Source: Microbacterium album | GTDB taxonomy: Bacteria; Actinomycetota; Actinomycetes; Actinomycetales; Microbacteriaceae | Direction of reading: 5' to 3' | Assembly (NCBI RefSeq): GCF_014643695.1 | Contig: NZ_BMJY01000006.1 | Span: 1-64,000, forward strand | Length of the DNA: 64,000 nucleotides | Shown: in pieces, positions 44,060 to 52,358 of the stretch | Position numbering within the stretch: position 1 is the first letter of the stretch | Layout of the letters: every line of letters begins with the position of its first letter | Translations under genes and position numbers: made by a program | The notes under the pieces: generated by a model | Told to the model about the DNA's origin: nothing | Databases searched by the model: none | The model's input: only the letters and a program-made list of their open reading frames with translations

Positions 44060-44072
44060 GGCGCCTCCGACT

Positions 44073-44125
44073 ATCTGCCGCCGCAGATTGGATTCCCGGC
44101 TGCCGTCACGGGGCTGCCGTCACGG
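44073..44125 (+). repeat. Short hairpin and 14-base tandem repeat after tmk
   Basis: ATCTGC / GCAGAT (44073-44078 / 44083-44088) forms a small hairpin just after the tmk stop. The unit GGCTGCCGTCACGG is then repeated in tandem at 44098-44111 and 44112-44125; the second copy overlaps the stop codon of the minus-strand gene. Confidence 0.6.
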
Positions 44126-44743
44126 GGATGATCCCGCTACTCCATCGGGAAAGCCGAGTTCGCTCGGAGTGAGGACGGCGTCGGGCGCCATCGGCGGCGT
44201 CGCTGCGCTCGTTGAACAGCCGGCTACCTCCGTCACCGTGAGGCGGCCGTCCACCTCTGCAACGGCCGCGACGACCTCGATGCGACCGGCCGTGCTCACT
44301 CCGGTGAAGATCGTCGCAGCGGAGGTGTCCGATGAGTTCGCGACGCGTTGCGAGGTGTTCGCTGTCACGGTGGAGGGAGCGGTGAAACCGATGTGCGCGC
44401 TCAAGTCTGCGAGAAGGTCTCGGATCTGCTCGTTCTCCGCGGAGGTCGCCTGAGTCTTGCTCATGTAGGAGGATGCCGACGTGACGATCAGTTCACTTTC
44501 GCACTCCAGAAGGGCAAGGTCGAGTTCCGGGCGGGGAACGGAGTAAGGGATATCCGTTTCCGACGCTCTGAGGGGTGAGCCGGTTCCCGAGAATGCGCGC
44601 GCCGTTTGGCCGCCCAGTGGATCCGCGGTGCTGTCGGAGATCGTGGAGGCGAGGAGAGGGCCAGCGACGACAACGGCCGCTCCCGCGATGACCAGCGCGC
44701 TGACCGTCGCGGGGTGTTTACCCATGGGTTGTTTCCAGGACAT
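44120..44743 (-). CDS. Orphan secreted or membrane-anchored protein
   Basis: 207 residues, not recognised. An N-terminal signal peptide or anchor (ATVSALVIAGAAVVVAGPLL) is followed by a Ser/Thr/Ala-rich extracytoplasmic region. There are only two Cys (LLECESEL and VAGCSTSA), which could pair. The ATG at 44743 has CTCGAGG upstream; an in-frame ATG at 44725 is an alternative. G+C is visibly lower than in the neighbours, and it breaks the usual tmk-holB adjacency on the opposite strand, so recent acquisition is plausible. No function can be assigned. Confidence 0.65.
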   Translation of the reverse strand: MSWKQPMGKHPATVSALVIAGAAVVVAGPLLASTISDSTADPLGGQTARAFSGTGSPLRASETDIPYSVPRPELDLALLECESELIVTSASSYMSKTQATSAENEQIRDLLADLSAHIGFTAPSTVTANTSQRVANSSDTSAATIFTGVSTAGRIEVVAAVAEVDGRLTVTEVAGCSTSAATPPMAPDAVLTPSELGFPDGVAGSSP

Positions 44744-44935
44744 CTATTGCCTCGAGGGAGTAAGGACCCGCGGTGGTGGGCGTGCATATGCGACGTTCGC
44801 GACAAAGGGTAGGCGGGGCGGAATGAGGAGCGCAATATTCTCCCTGCTCGTCACGGGGCAAAAGCCGATCGTCCCGAGCGTGACGCCGCCGACCGCCTCC
44901 GAGCGGCGTCCCCGCCCCGGGTTAGGCTGGAGCGC

Positions 44936-46144
44936 ATGACGACGGTGGCGGCTTCCGCGCTGCCGTGGGGCGAGGTGTGGGGGCAGGACGCCGCCGTCGA
45001 CACCCTCCGTGCCGCGGCCGCGGATCCGAGCGCGCTCGCCCACGCGTGGCTGCTCACCGGCCCGCCCGGATCGGGCCGAGCCCCGCTCGCGCACGCGTTC
45101 GCGGCCGCGCTGATCGCGAACGGGCCCGACGATGAACCGACCATGCGGCAGGTCCTGGCCGGCACGCACCCGGATCTGACCGCGCTGCGCACCGAGGGCG
45201 TGATCATCACCATCAAGCAGGCGCGCGAGCTCGTCGAGCGGTCCTACTTCTCGCCGTCGGTCGGCCGGTACCGGGTCATCGTCGTGGAGGACGCGGACCG
45301 GATGGCGGAGCGCACCTCGAACGTGCTGCTCAAGGCGCTCGAGGAGCCCCCCGAGCGCACCGTGTGGATCCTGTGCGCGCCCAGCGACGCGGACCTGCTG
45401 CCCACCATCCGCTCCCGCGTGCGCGTGCTGCGGCTGCGCGAACCGGACATCGACCAGGTGGCCCGCCTGATCACGGCGCGGACCGGTGCGGATCCGGCGT
45501 TCGCCGAGCAGGCGGCGCGGCACTCCCAGCGGCACATCGGCATGGCTCAGCGGCTCGCGACCGACGAGGCATCCCGCATCCGCCGCGACGAGACGCTGCG
45601 CGCGGTGCTGCGCGTGCGCGGCATCTCCGATGTCGTGGAGGTGGCGGGGCAGATCGTGCAGGCGGCGACGGACGACGCCAAGGCGCTGACGGCCGAGCGC
45701 GACGAGGCCGAGCGTGCGTCGCTGCTGCGTACCGTCGGGGTGCCCGAGGGGTCGAGGGTGCCGCCCGCCGTGCGCGCCCAGCTGACCGCGCTCGAGGACG
45801 ACCAGAAGCGGCGCGCGACCCGAAGCCTGCGGGACGGCCTCGACCGCGTGCTCACCGATCTGCAGTCCCTCTACCGCGACGTCATGATGCTGCAGCTCCG
45901 GATCGGCCGCGACGCGTCCGCCCGCCTCACCGCCGGCGACGACGCCGGCGCGAGCGGGCCCGACATCATCAACCTCGAGCTGATCGAGGAGCTGCGGGAG
46001 CTGGCGGCGGCATGGCCGGCCGACCGCACCCTCACCGTGCTGGACCACATCGCCGAGACCCGCGAGGTGCTCGAGCAGAACGCGCAGCCCACTCTCGCGC
46101 TGGAGAGCCTGCTCGTCACGATCGTCAGCGGAAGGAAGCCGTGA
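44936..46144 (+). CDS. holB: DNA polymerase III subunit delta'
   Basis: Clamp-loader subunit. 402 residues. AAA+ fold with AHAWLLTGPPGSGRAPLAHA (Walker A region lacking the catalytic Lys-Thr), VLAGTHPDLTALRTEG, IKQARELVERSYFSPSVGRY and VVEDADRMAERTSNVLLKALEEP, then SRVRVLRLREP. Delta' subunits normally do not hydrolyse ATP, so the degenerate P-loop is expected. The four zinc-binding Cys usually found before AGTHPD are absent. The leaderless box TAGGCT at 44923-44928 sets the ATG. The gene overlaps the hydrolase gene downstream by 4 bp. Confidence 0.92.
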   Translation: MTTVAASALPWGEVWGQDAAVDTLRAAAADPSALAHAWLLTGPPGSGRAPLAHAFAAALIANGPDDEPTMRQVLAGTHPDLTALRTEGVIITIKQARELVERSYFSPSVGRYRVIVVEDADRMAERTSNVLLKALEEPPERTVWILCAPSDADLLPTIRSRVRVLRLREPDIDQVARLITARTGADPAFAEQAARHSQRHIGMAQRLATDEASRIRRDETLRAVLRVRGISDVVEVAGQIVQAATDDAKALTAERDEAERASLLRTVGVPEGSRVPPAVRAQLTALEDDQKRRATRSLRDGLDRVLTDLQSLYRDVMMLQLRIGRDASARLTAGDDAGASGPDIINLELIEELRELAAAWPADRTLTVLDHIAETREVLEQNAQPTLALESLLVTIVSGRKP

Positions 46145-47709
46145 GCCCCATCACTCCTGCCGGCGCCCCGGCCCGGGGTCGTGCGCCCCGCCGTGTCGTC
46201 GCCGTGCTCGCGGCCCTCGTCGTGGGAGCGCTCGCGCTGTCCGGCTGCCTCTACTCCCAGATCCCCCCGGGACCCGCCGAGCGTCCGCCCGTGACCCGCA
46301 CCCCGGATCCCTCGATCGCGGAGGAGCTGCGCCCCTTCTACGAGCAGGACGTGCAGTGGTCGTCGTGTGGTGCGTTCGAGTGCGCGACCGTCACGGCGCC
46401 GCTGGACTGGAACACGCCGGACGCGGGCGAGATCGAGCTCGCCGTCATCCGGCAACAGGCGCGCGAGGAGCAGCCGCTCGGCTCGCTCTTCGTCAATCCC
46501 GGCGGCCCCGGCGCGAGCGGCTACGAGTTCATCCAGTACTCGGTGGCCGCCGCGGCGAGCGAGGGGGTGCGGGCCCGTTACGACATCGTCGGCTTCGACC
46601 CGCGCGGCGTCGGACGTTCGACCCCCGTCGAGTGCCTGGACGATGCGGAGATGGACGCCTATCTCTACGACGTCCCGGAGCACGAGCGCGGCACGCCCGA
46701 GTGGGAAGCGGAGCTCGACGAGCGCAACCGGGCGTACGCGGAGGCCTGCGAGGCGAACAGCGGCGAGCTGCTGCAGTTCGTGAGCACCGAGCAGACCGCG
46801 CGCGACATGGACCTCCTGCGCGGCATCGTCGGCGAGGACAAGCTCGACTACCTCGGCTACTCGTGGGGAACGTACCTGGGCGCGACGTACGCGAAGCTCT
46901 ACCCGGAGCGCGTGGGCCGCATGGTGCTGGACGGGGCGATCGATCCCTCCGTGCCCGGACAGGAGTTCGGTGCGCGGCAGGCGGTCGGGTTCGAGCAGGC
47001 CCTCCGCAGCTACATGGAGGCGTGCCTGGCGAGCGAGGGCTGCCCCTTCCGGGGCACCGTCGACCAGGGGCTCGGTGACCTCGCGGCACTGCTCGCCTCC
47101 GTCGACCGCTCGCCGCTCGTCGCAGCCGACGGCCGCGAGCTGGGGGCCGACACGCTCATCACCGCGATCATCGTGCCGCTGTACAGCGAGGGCAACTGGC
47201 CGCTGCTGACCAGCGCGCTCGCCGCGGCGATGCAGGGCGACCCCACCCCCGCGATGGAGCTCGCCGACCACTACAACAACCGTCACGACGGGCAGTACCT
47301 GAACAACTCCACGCAGGCGTTCCACGCGTTCAACTGCATGGACTACCCCGAGCCGACCGAGGAGCAGATCGACGCGGCAGAGCAGCTGCTCGCGCGGGAG
47401 GCGCCGACGATCGCGCCCTACTGGACCGGCCCGAGCCTCTGCGAACAGTGGCCTTTCGAGCCGACCGGCGTCCGCGAGCCGATCGCCGCGGACGGCGCGC
47501 CGCCCATCCTCGTGATCGGGACGACGGGCGACCCCGCCACGCCCCACGCGTGGGCGGAGGCCCTGGCCGCCCAGCTGTCGAGCGGTGTGCTGCTCACCTA
47601 CCGGGGCGAGGGGCACACGGGCTACAACGGCGCGAGCGACTGCATCGACGCCGCGGTCGACGCGTACCTCCTCGACGGTGAGGTGCCCCAGGACGGGCTC
47701 GTCTGCTGA
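46141..47709 (+). CDS. Secreted alpha/beta-hydrolase lipoprotein (tripeptidyl aminopeptidase-like)
   Basis: 522 residues. The signal peptide ends in ALALSGC (lipobox, Cys about 36). The alpha/beta-hydrolase domain contains FVNPGGPGASGYEF (oxyanion region), GFDPRGVGRSTP, the nucleophile elbow GYSWGTYLGA, and a C-terminal extension with ILVIGTTGDPATPHAWAEAL (Asp) and YRGEGHTGY (His), the layout of SlpD/SlpE-type tripeptidyl aminopeptidases. It should act outside the membrane on peptides or esters. GTG start overlapping holB, a pairing common in this group of bacteria. Confidence 0.9.
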   Translation: MSPITPAGAPARGRAPRRVVAVLAALVVGALALSGCLYSQIPPGPAERPPVTRTPDPSIAEELRPFYEQDVQWSSCGAFECATVTAPLDWNTPDAGEIELAVIRQQAREEQPLGSLFVNPGGPGASGYEFIQYSVAAAASEGVRARYDIVGFDPRGVGRSTPVECLDDAEMDAYLYDVPEHERGTPEWEAELDERNRAYAEACEANSGELLQFVSTEQTARDMDLLRGIVGEDKLDYLGYSWGTYLGATYAKLYPERVGRMVLDGAIDPSVPGQEFGARQAVGFEQALRSYMEACLASEGCPFRGTVDQGLGDLAALLASVDRSPLVAADGRELGADTLITAIIVPLYSEGNWPLLTSALAAAMQGDPTPAMELADHYNNRHDGQYLNNSTQAFHAFNCMDYPEPTEEQIDAAEQLLAREAPTIAPYWTGPSLCEQWPFEPTGVREPIAADGAPPILVIGTTGDPATPHAWAEALAAQLSSGVLLTYRGEGHTGYNGASDCIDAAVDAYLLDGEVPQDGLVC

Positions 47710-47800
47710 CCTGAGACCGAACCGCCCGGGCGGCGCCGGTTCGGCGCGCGTTCGCCGATCGGGTATGATGGTTCATCGTGCCGCGTGAGCGGCGCGGAAC

Positions 47801-47873
47801 GCCACCTTAGCTCAGTCGGCAGAGCGATTCACTCGTAATGAATAGGTCGTCGGTTCGATTCCGACAGGTGGCT
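47801..47873 (+). tRNA. tRNA-Thr (CGT)
   Basis: Cloverleaf with acceptor GCCACCT/AGGTGGC, D-arm, anticodon stem-loop ATTCA-CTCGTAA-TGAAT giving CGT, and T-arm GTCGGTTCGATTCCGAC. CCA is not encoded. A -10 box TATGAT lies at 47764-47769 and a hairpin terminator follows. Confidence 0.95.
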
Positions 47874-47878
47874 CAGCC

Positions 47879-47905
47879 AGACCCCCGGACCTCGTCCGGG
47901 GGTCT
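47879..47905 (+). terminator. Terminator after tRNA-Thr
   Basis: AGACCCCCGGAC (47879-47890) pairs perfectly with GTCCGGGGGTCT (47894-47905) around CTC, followed by TCTGCGTT. Confidence 0.85.
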
Positions 47906-47922
47906 TCTGCGTTGCACCACCG

Positions 47923-47986
47923 GCGGAAATCTGCACGTTCTCGGATCGCAACCCGCGGAGCCGTCCGTACGTGCGCAGTTTTCCGC
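47923..47986. repeat. Nested intergenic inverted repeat
   Basis: Left arm GCGGAAATCTGCACGT (47923-47938), right arm ACGTGCGCAGTTTTCCGC (47969-47986): a stem interrupted by a two-base bulge and one mismatch. A CGGA/TCCG pair is nested inside. The left arm shares GCGGANATCTGCAC with the dyad at 35099. It lies between the tRNA-Thr terminator and a rhodanese gene. Confidence 0.65.
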
Positions 47987-48075
47987 GTGCCGTGCCGGCC
48001 GGCGTGGCGGGATCCTGACGCAGTGTGGCCGTCCGGCGTCTCGCGCGCGCGTGCGCGATGCGGCGTGATGGAGAC

Positions 48076-48507
48076 ATGATGACTGTGAGCCCTTCCGCCG
48101 CCGACACGGGCGATGCCATCGCGTGGTTCGAGCGCCGGCTCCGCCACGAGACCGATCCGGCCGACGTAGCCGCGGCGCGCGCGGCGGGCGAGCCGACGAC
48201 CGTGGTCGACGTGCGCTCTCGAGCATCCTTCGACCAGGGGCACGTCCCGGGAGCGCTGCATCTCCCGGCACGGGAGCTGCCCGAGCGGCACGGCGAGCTC
48301 GCAGGTCTGCCGAACCTCGTCGTCTACTGCTGGGGCCCGGGGTGTAACGCGGCGACCAAGGCGGCGCTCGAGCTCAGCCGCCTCGGCTACGCGGTGCGCG
48401 AGATGATCGGCGGGTTCGAGTACTGGGCTCGGGAAGGTCTTGCCGTGGAGACGGCGACGGGGCGCACGCGCCTGCCGGTGGACCCGCTCGCCGGCCCCGT
48501 CGGCTGA
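48076..48507 (+). CDS. Single-domain rhodanese-like protein
   Basis: 143 residues. One rhodanese domain: VVDVRSRASFDQGHVPGALHLP, active-site loop VYCWGPGCNAATKAA with Cys in YCWGPGC, and MIGGFEYWAREG. The YCWGPGCN loop is longer than the usual six residues and is seen in a subgroup often annotated only as rhodanese-like. The start is one of two adjacent ATGs (48076/48079) after GATGGAGAC. No substrate partner is evident nearby. Confidence 0.85.
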   Translation: MMTVSPSAADTGDAIAWFERRLRHETDPADVAAARAAGEPTTVVDVRSRASFDQGHVPGALHLPARELPERHGELAGLPNLVVYCWGPGCNAATKAALELSRLGYAVREMIGGFEYWAREGLAVETATGRTRLPVDPLAGPVG

Positions 48508-48653
48508 CCCGCGCGAACGTCCGTGCCTGGCCGATCGACGGGGCGCGGATCGCGCGCGCGGCGGTCGGCCTGACAAACTGTCCGAGTGAGTGGGATGCCG
48601 GCGCGGACACGCGAGAGAGCGTGGACCTCGAGCATGCTCACTGAGGCGTGAAC

Positions 48654-49031
48654 ATGGCGGCGGTGGTGGGCGCCGTGACCGAGATCTTGGGCTGGGTGGG
48701 GCTCGCCGCCGCGGCCGTGTTCGGCGGGATCGCGCTGATCGTCCGGGTGGTGGACGGCACGTGGGAGCCGGTGCGGGCGGTCATCATCGGCGACGTCCTG
48801 CGGTGGTTCGGGGAGGACGAGGTGCACGAGGCGCCCCTCACTCCCGAACTGCGGGCGGCCGCGCGTGGGGACGAGGTAGCCGTGCATTACCGCGTCGGCG
48901 CCCCGCACCGGGTGCGTCTCGAGGCGCGGTCTCCCTGGCCCCGGCTGCTCGCCGGAGTCGCGCTGGCGTGCGGGGGTGTGGGCGTGTCGGCGTTCCTCGT
49001 GCAGCTCGCCGTGATGATCGCCGCCGGGTGA
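48654..49031 (+). CDS. Small two-helix membrane protein
   Basis: 125 residues, not recognised. A first hydrophobic segment (ILGWVGLAAAAVFGGIALIV, about 12-31) and a C-terminal one (LLAGVALACGGVGVSAFLVQ, about 100-120) flank a charged central region with HEAPLTPELRAAARGDE. The ATG at 48654 has TGAGG eight bases upstream; a GTG at 48648 is an alternative. The 145 bases before it hold a palindrome GAGCATGCTC and nothing else recognised. Function unknown. Confidence 0.6.
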   Translation: MAAVVGAVTEILGWVGLAAAAVFGGIALIVRVVDGTWEPVRAVIIGDVLRWFGEDEVHEAPLTPELRAAARGDEVAVHYRVGAPHRVRLEARSPWPRLLAGVALACGGVGVSAFLVQLAVMIAAG

Positions 49032-49110
49032 CCCGCCCGCCGGATGGTCCCGGCGCGGTCGACGGACGGGCGCCGCTGACACCGGCCTTCACGCGGCGTA
49101 CGCTCGGAGC

Positions 49111-49719
49111 ATGAGCAGGGCGCTTCTGATCGTGGACGTGCAGAACGACTTCACCGAGGGCGGCGCGCTCGGGGTGGACGGCGGCGGCGCAGTCGCCGCG
49201 GGCATCACGCGGCTGCTCGCCGAGCACGCGCACGAGTACGCGGCGATCGTCGCGTCGCGCGACTGGCACGATCCCGACGGGGACAACGGCGGCCACTTCG
49301 CGTACTGGGGCGACGGCGGCCAGGGTGAGCCGGACTACGTCGACTCCTGGCCGCCGCACTGCATCGCGGGCACGGAGGGCGCCGAGTACGATCCCGCTCT
49401 CGACACCACCGCAGTCACCCATCACGTCAAGAAGGGGCAGGGCAGGCCCGCATACTCGATGTTCGAGGGCGTGACCGACGACGGCTCCACGGTCGCGGCG
49501 GTGCTGGCCGAGCGGGGGATCGAGTCGGTCGACGTGGTCGGCATCGCGACGGATCACTGCGTGCGCGCGTCCGCGCTGGACGCGATCGCCCAGGGGCAGC
49601 GTGTGCGCCTCTTCACCGACCTCATCGCAGGCGTCGCGCCCGAACCCAGCGAGGCGGCGCTCGCCGAGATCGTGCACGCGGGCGGCGAGCTCGCCGAGAG
49701 CGGGAACGCCTCAGCCTGA
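49111..49719 (+). CDS. pncA: Nicotinamidase (isochorismatase superfamily)
   Basis: Hydrolyses nicotinamide to nicotinate for NAD salvage; homologues activate pyrazinamide. 202 residues. Catalytic Asp in LLIVDVQNDFTEGGALG, metal-binding SRDWHDPDGDNGGHF, Lys in HVKKGQG and nucleophile Cys in GIATDHCVRASALDA. All catalytic residues are present. The leaderless TACGCT box at 49099-49104 sets the ATG. It converges on the PEP-mutase-like gene. Confidence 0.93.
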   Translation: MSRALLIVDVQNDFTEGGALGVDGGGAVAAGITRLLAEHAHEYAAIVASRDWHDPDGDNGGHFAYWGDGGQGEPDYVDSWPPHCIAGTEGAEYDPALDTTAVTHHVKKGQGRPAYSMFEGVTDDGSTVAAVLAERGIESVDVVGIATDHCVRASALDAIAQGQRVRLFTDLIAGVAPEPSEAALAEIVHAGGELAESGNASA

Positions 49720-49736
49720 GTGGGCGCCGGTCGCGC

Positions 49737-50510
49737 TCAGTTGAGCGCCGGAGTGTCCTCGGGGATCACGCCGCCGCCGTAGAGGTCGGCGGCGAGGTCG
49801 CGCAGGGCGCGGAGGGCGACGCGCTGCGGCAGCGGCCCGTACGAGATGCGCGCGACGCCGAGCGCCTCGTACTCCGCGGCCGGAAGAGCGCCGGGCAGGC
49901 CGATCACGCTCAGCCTGCGCTCGCCCAGGCCTTGCACCAGGCGCTCGGTGACGTCTCGGTCCAGCACCCCGGGCACGAACACGAGCGCCGCGCCGGCGTC
50001 GAGGAAGGCGCGTCCCCGGGTGATCGCGTCGTCCACGATCTCGTCGAGGGGACGGTCCCCGCCCTTTACGAACGCGTCGGTGCGGGCATTGAGCTGGAAG
50101 GCGACGCCCTCGGCCTCGGCGGCCTTCACGATGGCCTCCACACGCGCGACCGCGTCGGCGAGGGGCACTAGCCGGTCTTCGACGTTCGCCCCGACCACAC
50201 CGACTCCGATCGCGCGGCGGATGGTCTCGGCCGGGTCGTCGTATCCGTTGTCGAGATCCGCAGTCACGGGCAGATCGGTCGCCGCGACGATCTCCGCGAC
50301 TGCGGCCAGCATGTCGCCGCGCGGGATCTCGCCGTCGCCGTGGCCGTGGCTGGCGGCGATGGAGTGGCCGGCGGTGGCGATCGCCCTGGTACCGGGCAGG
50401 TCGCTCACGACCCGGGCGCTGATCGCGTCCCAGACGTTGACGACGCGGAGGATCTCCGGCGCCTCGTGCAGCGACTTCAGGGTGAGGGCCTTGTCGGCGG
50501 TGCTGGTCAT
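49737..50510 (-). CDS. Isocitrate lyase/PEP mutase family protein
   Basis: 257 residues of the PEP mutase/isocitrate lyase TIM-barrel superfamily: NVWDAISARVV at the N terminus, PVTADLDNGYDDPAETI (metal-binding Asp residues), GVNVEDRLV-like GVVGANVEDR, and FQLNARTDAFV. The isocitrate lyase KKCGH loop is absent, so the enzyme is more like carboxyphosphonoenolpyruvate mutase or oxaloacetase-type members; the reaction is unknown. The second Met at 50510 is chosen since the box TAGCCT (50518-50523) lies seven bases upstream of it but only one base from the Met at 50516. Confidence 0.82.
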   Translation of the reverse strand: MTSTADKALTLKSLHEAPEILRVVNVWDAISARVVSDLPGTRAIATAGHSIAASHGHGDGEIPRGDMLAAVAEIVAATDLPVTADLDNGYDDPAETIRRAIGVGVVGANVEDRLVPLADAVARVEAIVKAAEAEGVAFQLNARTDAFVKGGDRPLDEIVDDAITRGRAFLDAGAALVFVPGVLDRDVTERLVQGLGERRLSVIGLPGALPAAEYEALGVARISYGPLPQRVALRALRDLAADLYGGGVIPEDTPALN

Positions 50511-50531
50511 GGGCATGAGGCTACGCCACGG

Positions 50532-51794
50532 TCAGTCCAGAGCGCGCAGCTTGCGCTCGAACACCGCGCGTTCGCCGTCGTTGGCGGTGAGGCGCGCGGC
50601 GCGCTCCAGCTCCGCGCGCGCCTCGGAGGTGCGCCCCAGGCGGATGAGCAGCTCGGCGCGCACTCCGGGCAGCTGCGCGTAGCCGCCCAGGCGGTCGGAC
50701 AGCGCGTCCACGATGCGCAGCGCCGTGGCGGGGCCCTCGGCCATCGAGACGGCGACCGCGCGATTCAGCTCGACGACCGGCGACGGCGCGATGCGCCCGA
50801 GCGCCTCGTACAGCAGGACGATCCGCTCCCAGTCCGTCTCCTCGACCGACGGCGCGACGCCGTGGCACTCCGCGATCGCCGCCTGCAACGCATACGGCCC
50901 GCGGCCCCGCCCGAGCGCGTCCGCGCGCGCGAGCGCGTCGCGTCCGAGCGCGATGAGGCCGCGGTCCCACCGGGAGCGATCCTGATCGGCCAGCAGCACG
51001 GGCTCGCCGGCCTGGTCGAGGCGGGCCGGGAACCGCGCCGCGCTGAGCGCCATGAGCGCCACGAGCCCGTGCGCCTCGGGCTCGCGCGGCACGAGGCCGG
51101 CGAGCACGCGCGCGAGACGCAGAGCCTCGCGGCTCAGGTCCGTCCGCATCCATCCGGGTCCCGCGCTCGCGGCGTAGCCCTCGTTGAAGATCAGGTAGAG
51201 CACGCTCAGCACCGCTGACAGCCGGGCGGAGTAGGCATCGGGCGTGGGGACCTCGAAGGGCACGGCGGCGGCCGCGAGCGTCTTCTTCGCGCGCACGATC
51301 CGCTGCTGCACGGTGGCGACGGGCACCAGGAAGGCGCGCGCGATCTCCTCCGTCGTGAGACCGCCCACGACCCGCAGCGTCAGGGCGATGCTCGCCTCGC
51401 GCGAGAGAACCGGATGGCAGGCGACGAAGATCAGCCGGAGCACGTCGTCCTCGATCGCATCGGGATCCCAGACCGGCTCGGTCGTCTCGTCCACTCCGAG
51501 CGCCAGCTGGACGTACTTCTCGTCGCGCCGTGCCAGTCTGCGCCAGTGGTCGACGGCGCGGCGCTTGCCGACGGTCACGAGCCACGCGCCCGGATTCGCG
51601 GGCACGCCCGAGCCGGGCCATGACGCGAGCGCCTCGGCGAGCGCCTCCTGCGCCACGTCCTCGGCGAGCGCGAAGTCTCCCGTGACGCGAGTCAGGGTTG
51701 CCACGATGCGCGCCGACTCGATGCGCCAGACCGCCTCGACCGCCCGCACCGCCGAGGCGGCGCGGGCGGTTCCGTCGTCGGCCGAGGAGGTCAC
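50532..51794 (-). CDS. ECF sigma factor with C-terminal TPR-like extension (ECF42 type)
   Basis: 420 residues. The N-terminal 180 contain region 2 (TLTRVTGDFALAEDVAQEAL, WLVTVGKRRAVDHWRR) and region 4 (FVACHPVLSREASIALTLRV, TEEIARAFLVPVATVQQRIV). A helical extension of about 220 residues (GYAASAGPGWMRTDLSREAL to the end) contains TPR-like helices, the hallmark of ECF42. Such factors have no anti-sigma; the extension is required for activity. The GTG overlaps the stop of the DGPF gene (GTGA), the usual neighbour. A candidate self-recognised promoter lies upstream of that gene. Confidence 0.88.
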   Translation of the reverse strand: MTSSADDGTARAASAVRAVEAVWRIESARIVATLTRVTGDFALAEDVAQEALAEALASWPGSGVPANPGAWLVTVGKRRAVDHWRRLARRDEKYVQLALGVDETTEPVWDPDAIEDDVLRLIFVACHPVLSREASIALTLRVVGGLTTEEIARAFLVPVATVQQRIVRAKKTLAAAAVPFEVPTPDAYSARLSAVLSVLYLIFNEGYAASAGPGWMRTDLSREALRLARVLAGLVPREPEAHGLVALMALSAARFPARLDQAGEPVLLADQDRSRWDRGLIALGRDALARADALGRGRGPYALQAAIAECHGVAPSVEETDWERIVLLYEALGRIAPSPVVELNRAVAVSMAEGPATALRIVDALSDRLGGYAQLPGVRAELLIRLGRTSEARAELERAARLTANDGERAVFERKLRALD

Positions 51795-52222
51795 TGCTCC
51801 TGCTGCGCGCGGGCCGCCTGCTCCTCGCGCCAGCCCTCCTCCTTCTGGACCCACTCGTTGTCGGCCGGGAAGTCCTCTGGTCCGGTGACGCGGCGGATCT
51901 CGAGCTTGTTGCCGGGGCCGAGCGGCGCGCGCTTCGCCCACTCCGCCGCTTCCTCGATGGTCGGCACGTCGAGGACCCAGAAGCCGTTGAACAGCTCCTT
52001 GGTCTCGCCGTACGGGCCGTCGGTGACGACCGGCGGCGTCTGATCGAAGTCGACGACGAGGCCGGCCTCCGGCGCGAGGCCGTCGCCGCCCACCATCACC
52101 CCGGCCTTCATCATCGACTCGTTGTAGGCGCCCATCCGCGCGATGATCTCATCGAACGGGATCTCCGCATAGGCGGCGACCGCCTGGTTCGTGGCGCGCA
52201 TGATCAGCATGTACTTGGGCAT
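51791..52222 (-). CDS. YCII-related DGPF protein
   Basis: 143 residues: MPKYMLIMRATNQAV..., with TDGPYGETKELFNGFWVLDV, the DGPF motif region (here DGPY). These small alpha+beta proteins are encoded next to ECF42 sigma factors and are their main regulon members; their biochemical role is unknown. The ATG follows GGAGACGGAG. It is first in the operon, with the sigma gene overlapping its end by 4 bp. The C terminus is Glu/Gln-rich. Confidence 0.88.
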   Translation of the reverse strand: MPKYMLIMRATNQAVAAYAEIPFDEIIARMGAYNESMMKAGVMVGGDGLAPEAGLVVDFDQTPPVVTDGPYGETKELFNGFWVLDVPTIEEAAEWAKRAPLGPGNKLEIRRVTGPEDFPADNEWVQKEEGWREEQAARAQQEQ

Positions 52223-52269
52223 TTCTCCGTCTCCTTCATGATGAGCCCCTGTGGCCCTCTCACCCTTGC

Positions 52270-52297
52270 GTCGAACGGCGGCGGTGCGAGATCGACA
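52270..52297 (-). promoter_or_regulatory. Candidate ECF42-dependent promoter
   Basis: On the minus strand TGTCGA (52297-52292) and CGAC (52273-52270) are 18 bases apart and about 48 bases before the DGPF start. From memory, ECF42 promoters have TGTCGA at -35 and CGA/TC at -10, so this fits an autoregulated operon. Confidence 0.55.
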
Positions 52298-52358
52298 TGC
52301 CGGTCACATTTTTCGTGATGCGTTTGACCTTGCGATGCGTTTCGAAGCTGCCGCTCTG

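Noticed and set aside
48508..48653. Small gene or regulator site between the rhodanese and membrane-protein genes
   Set aside because: Only the palindrome GAGCATGCTC and G+C-rich filler; no frame with a start signal.
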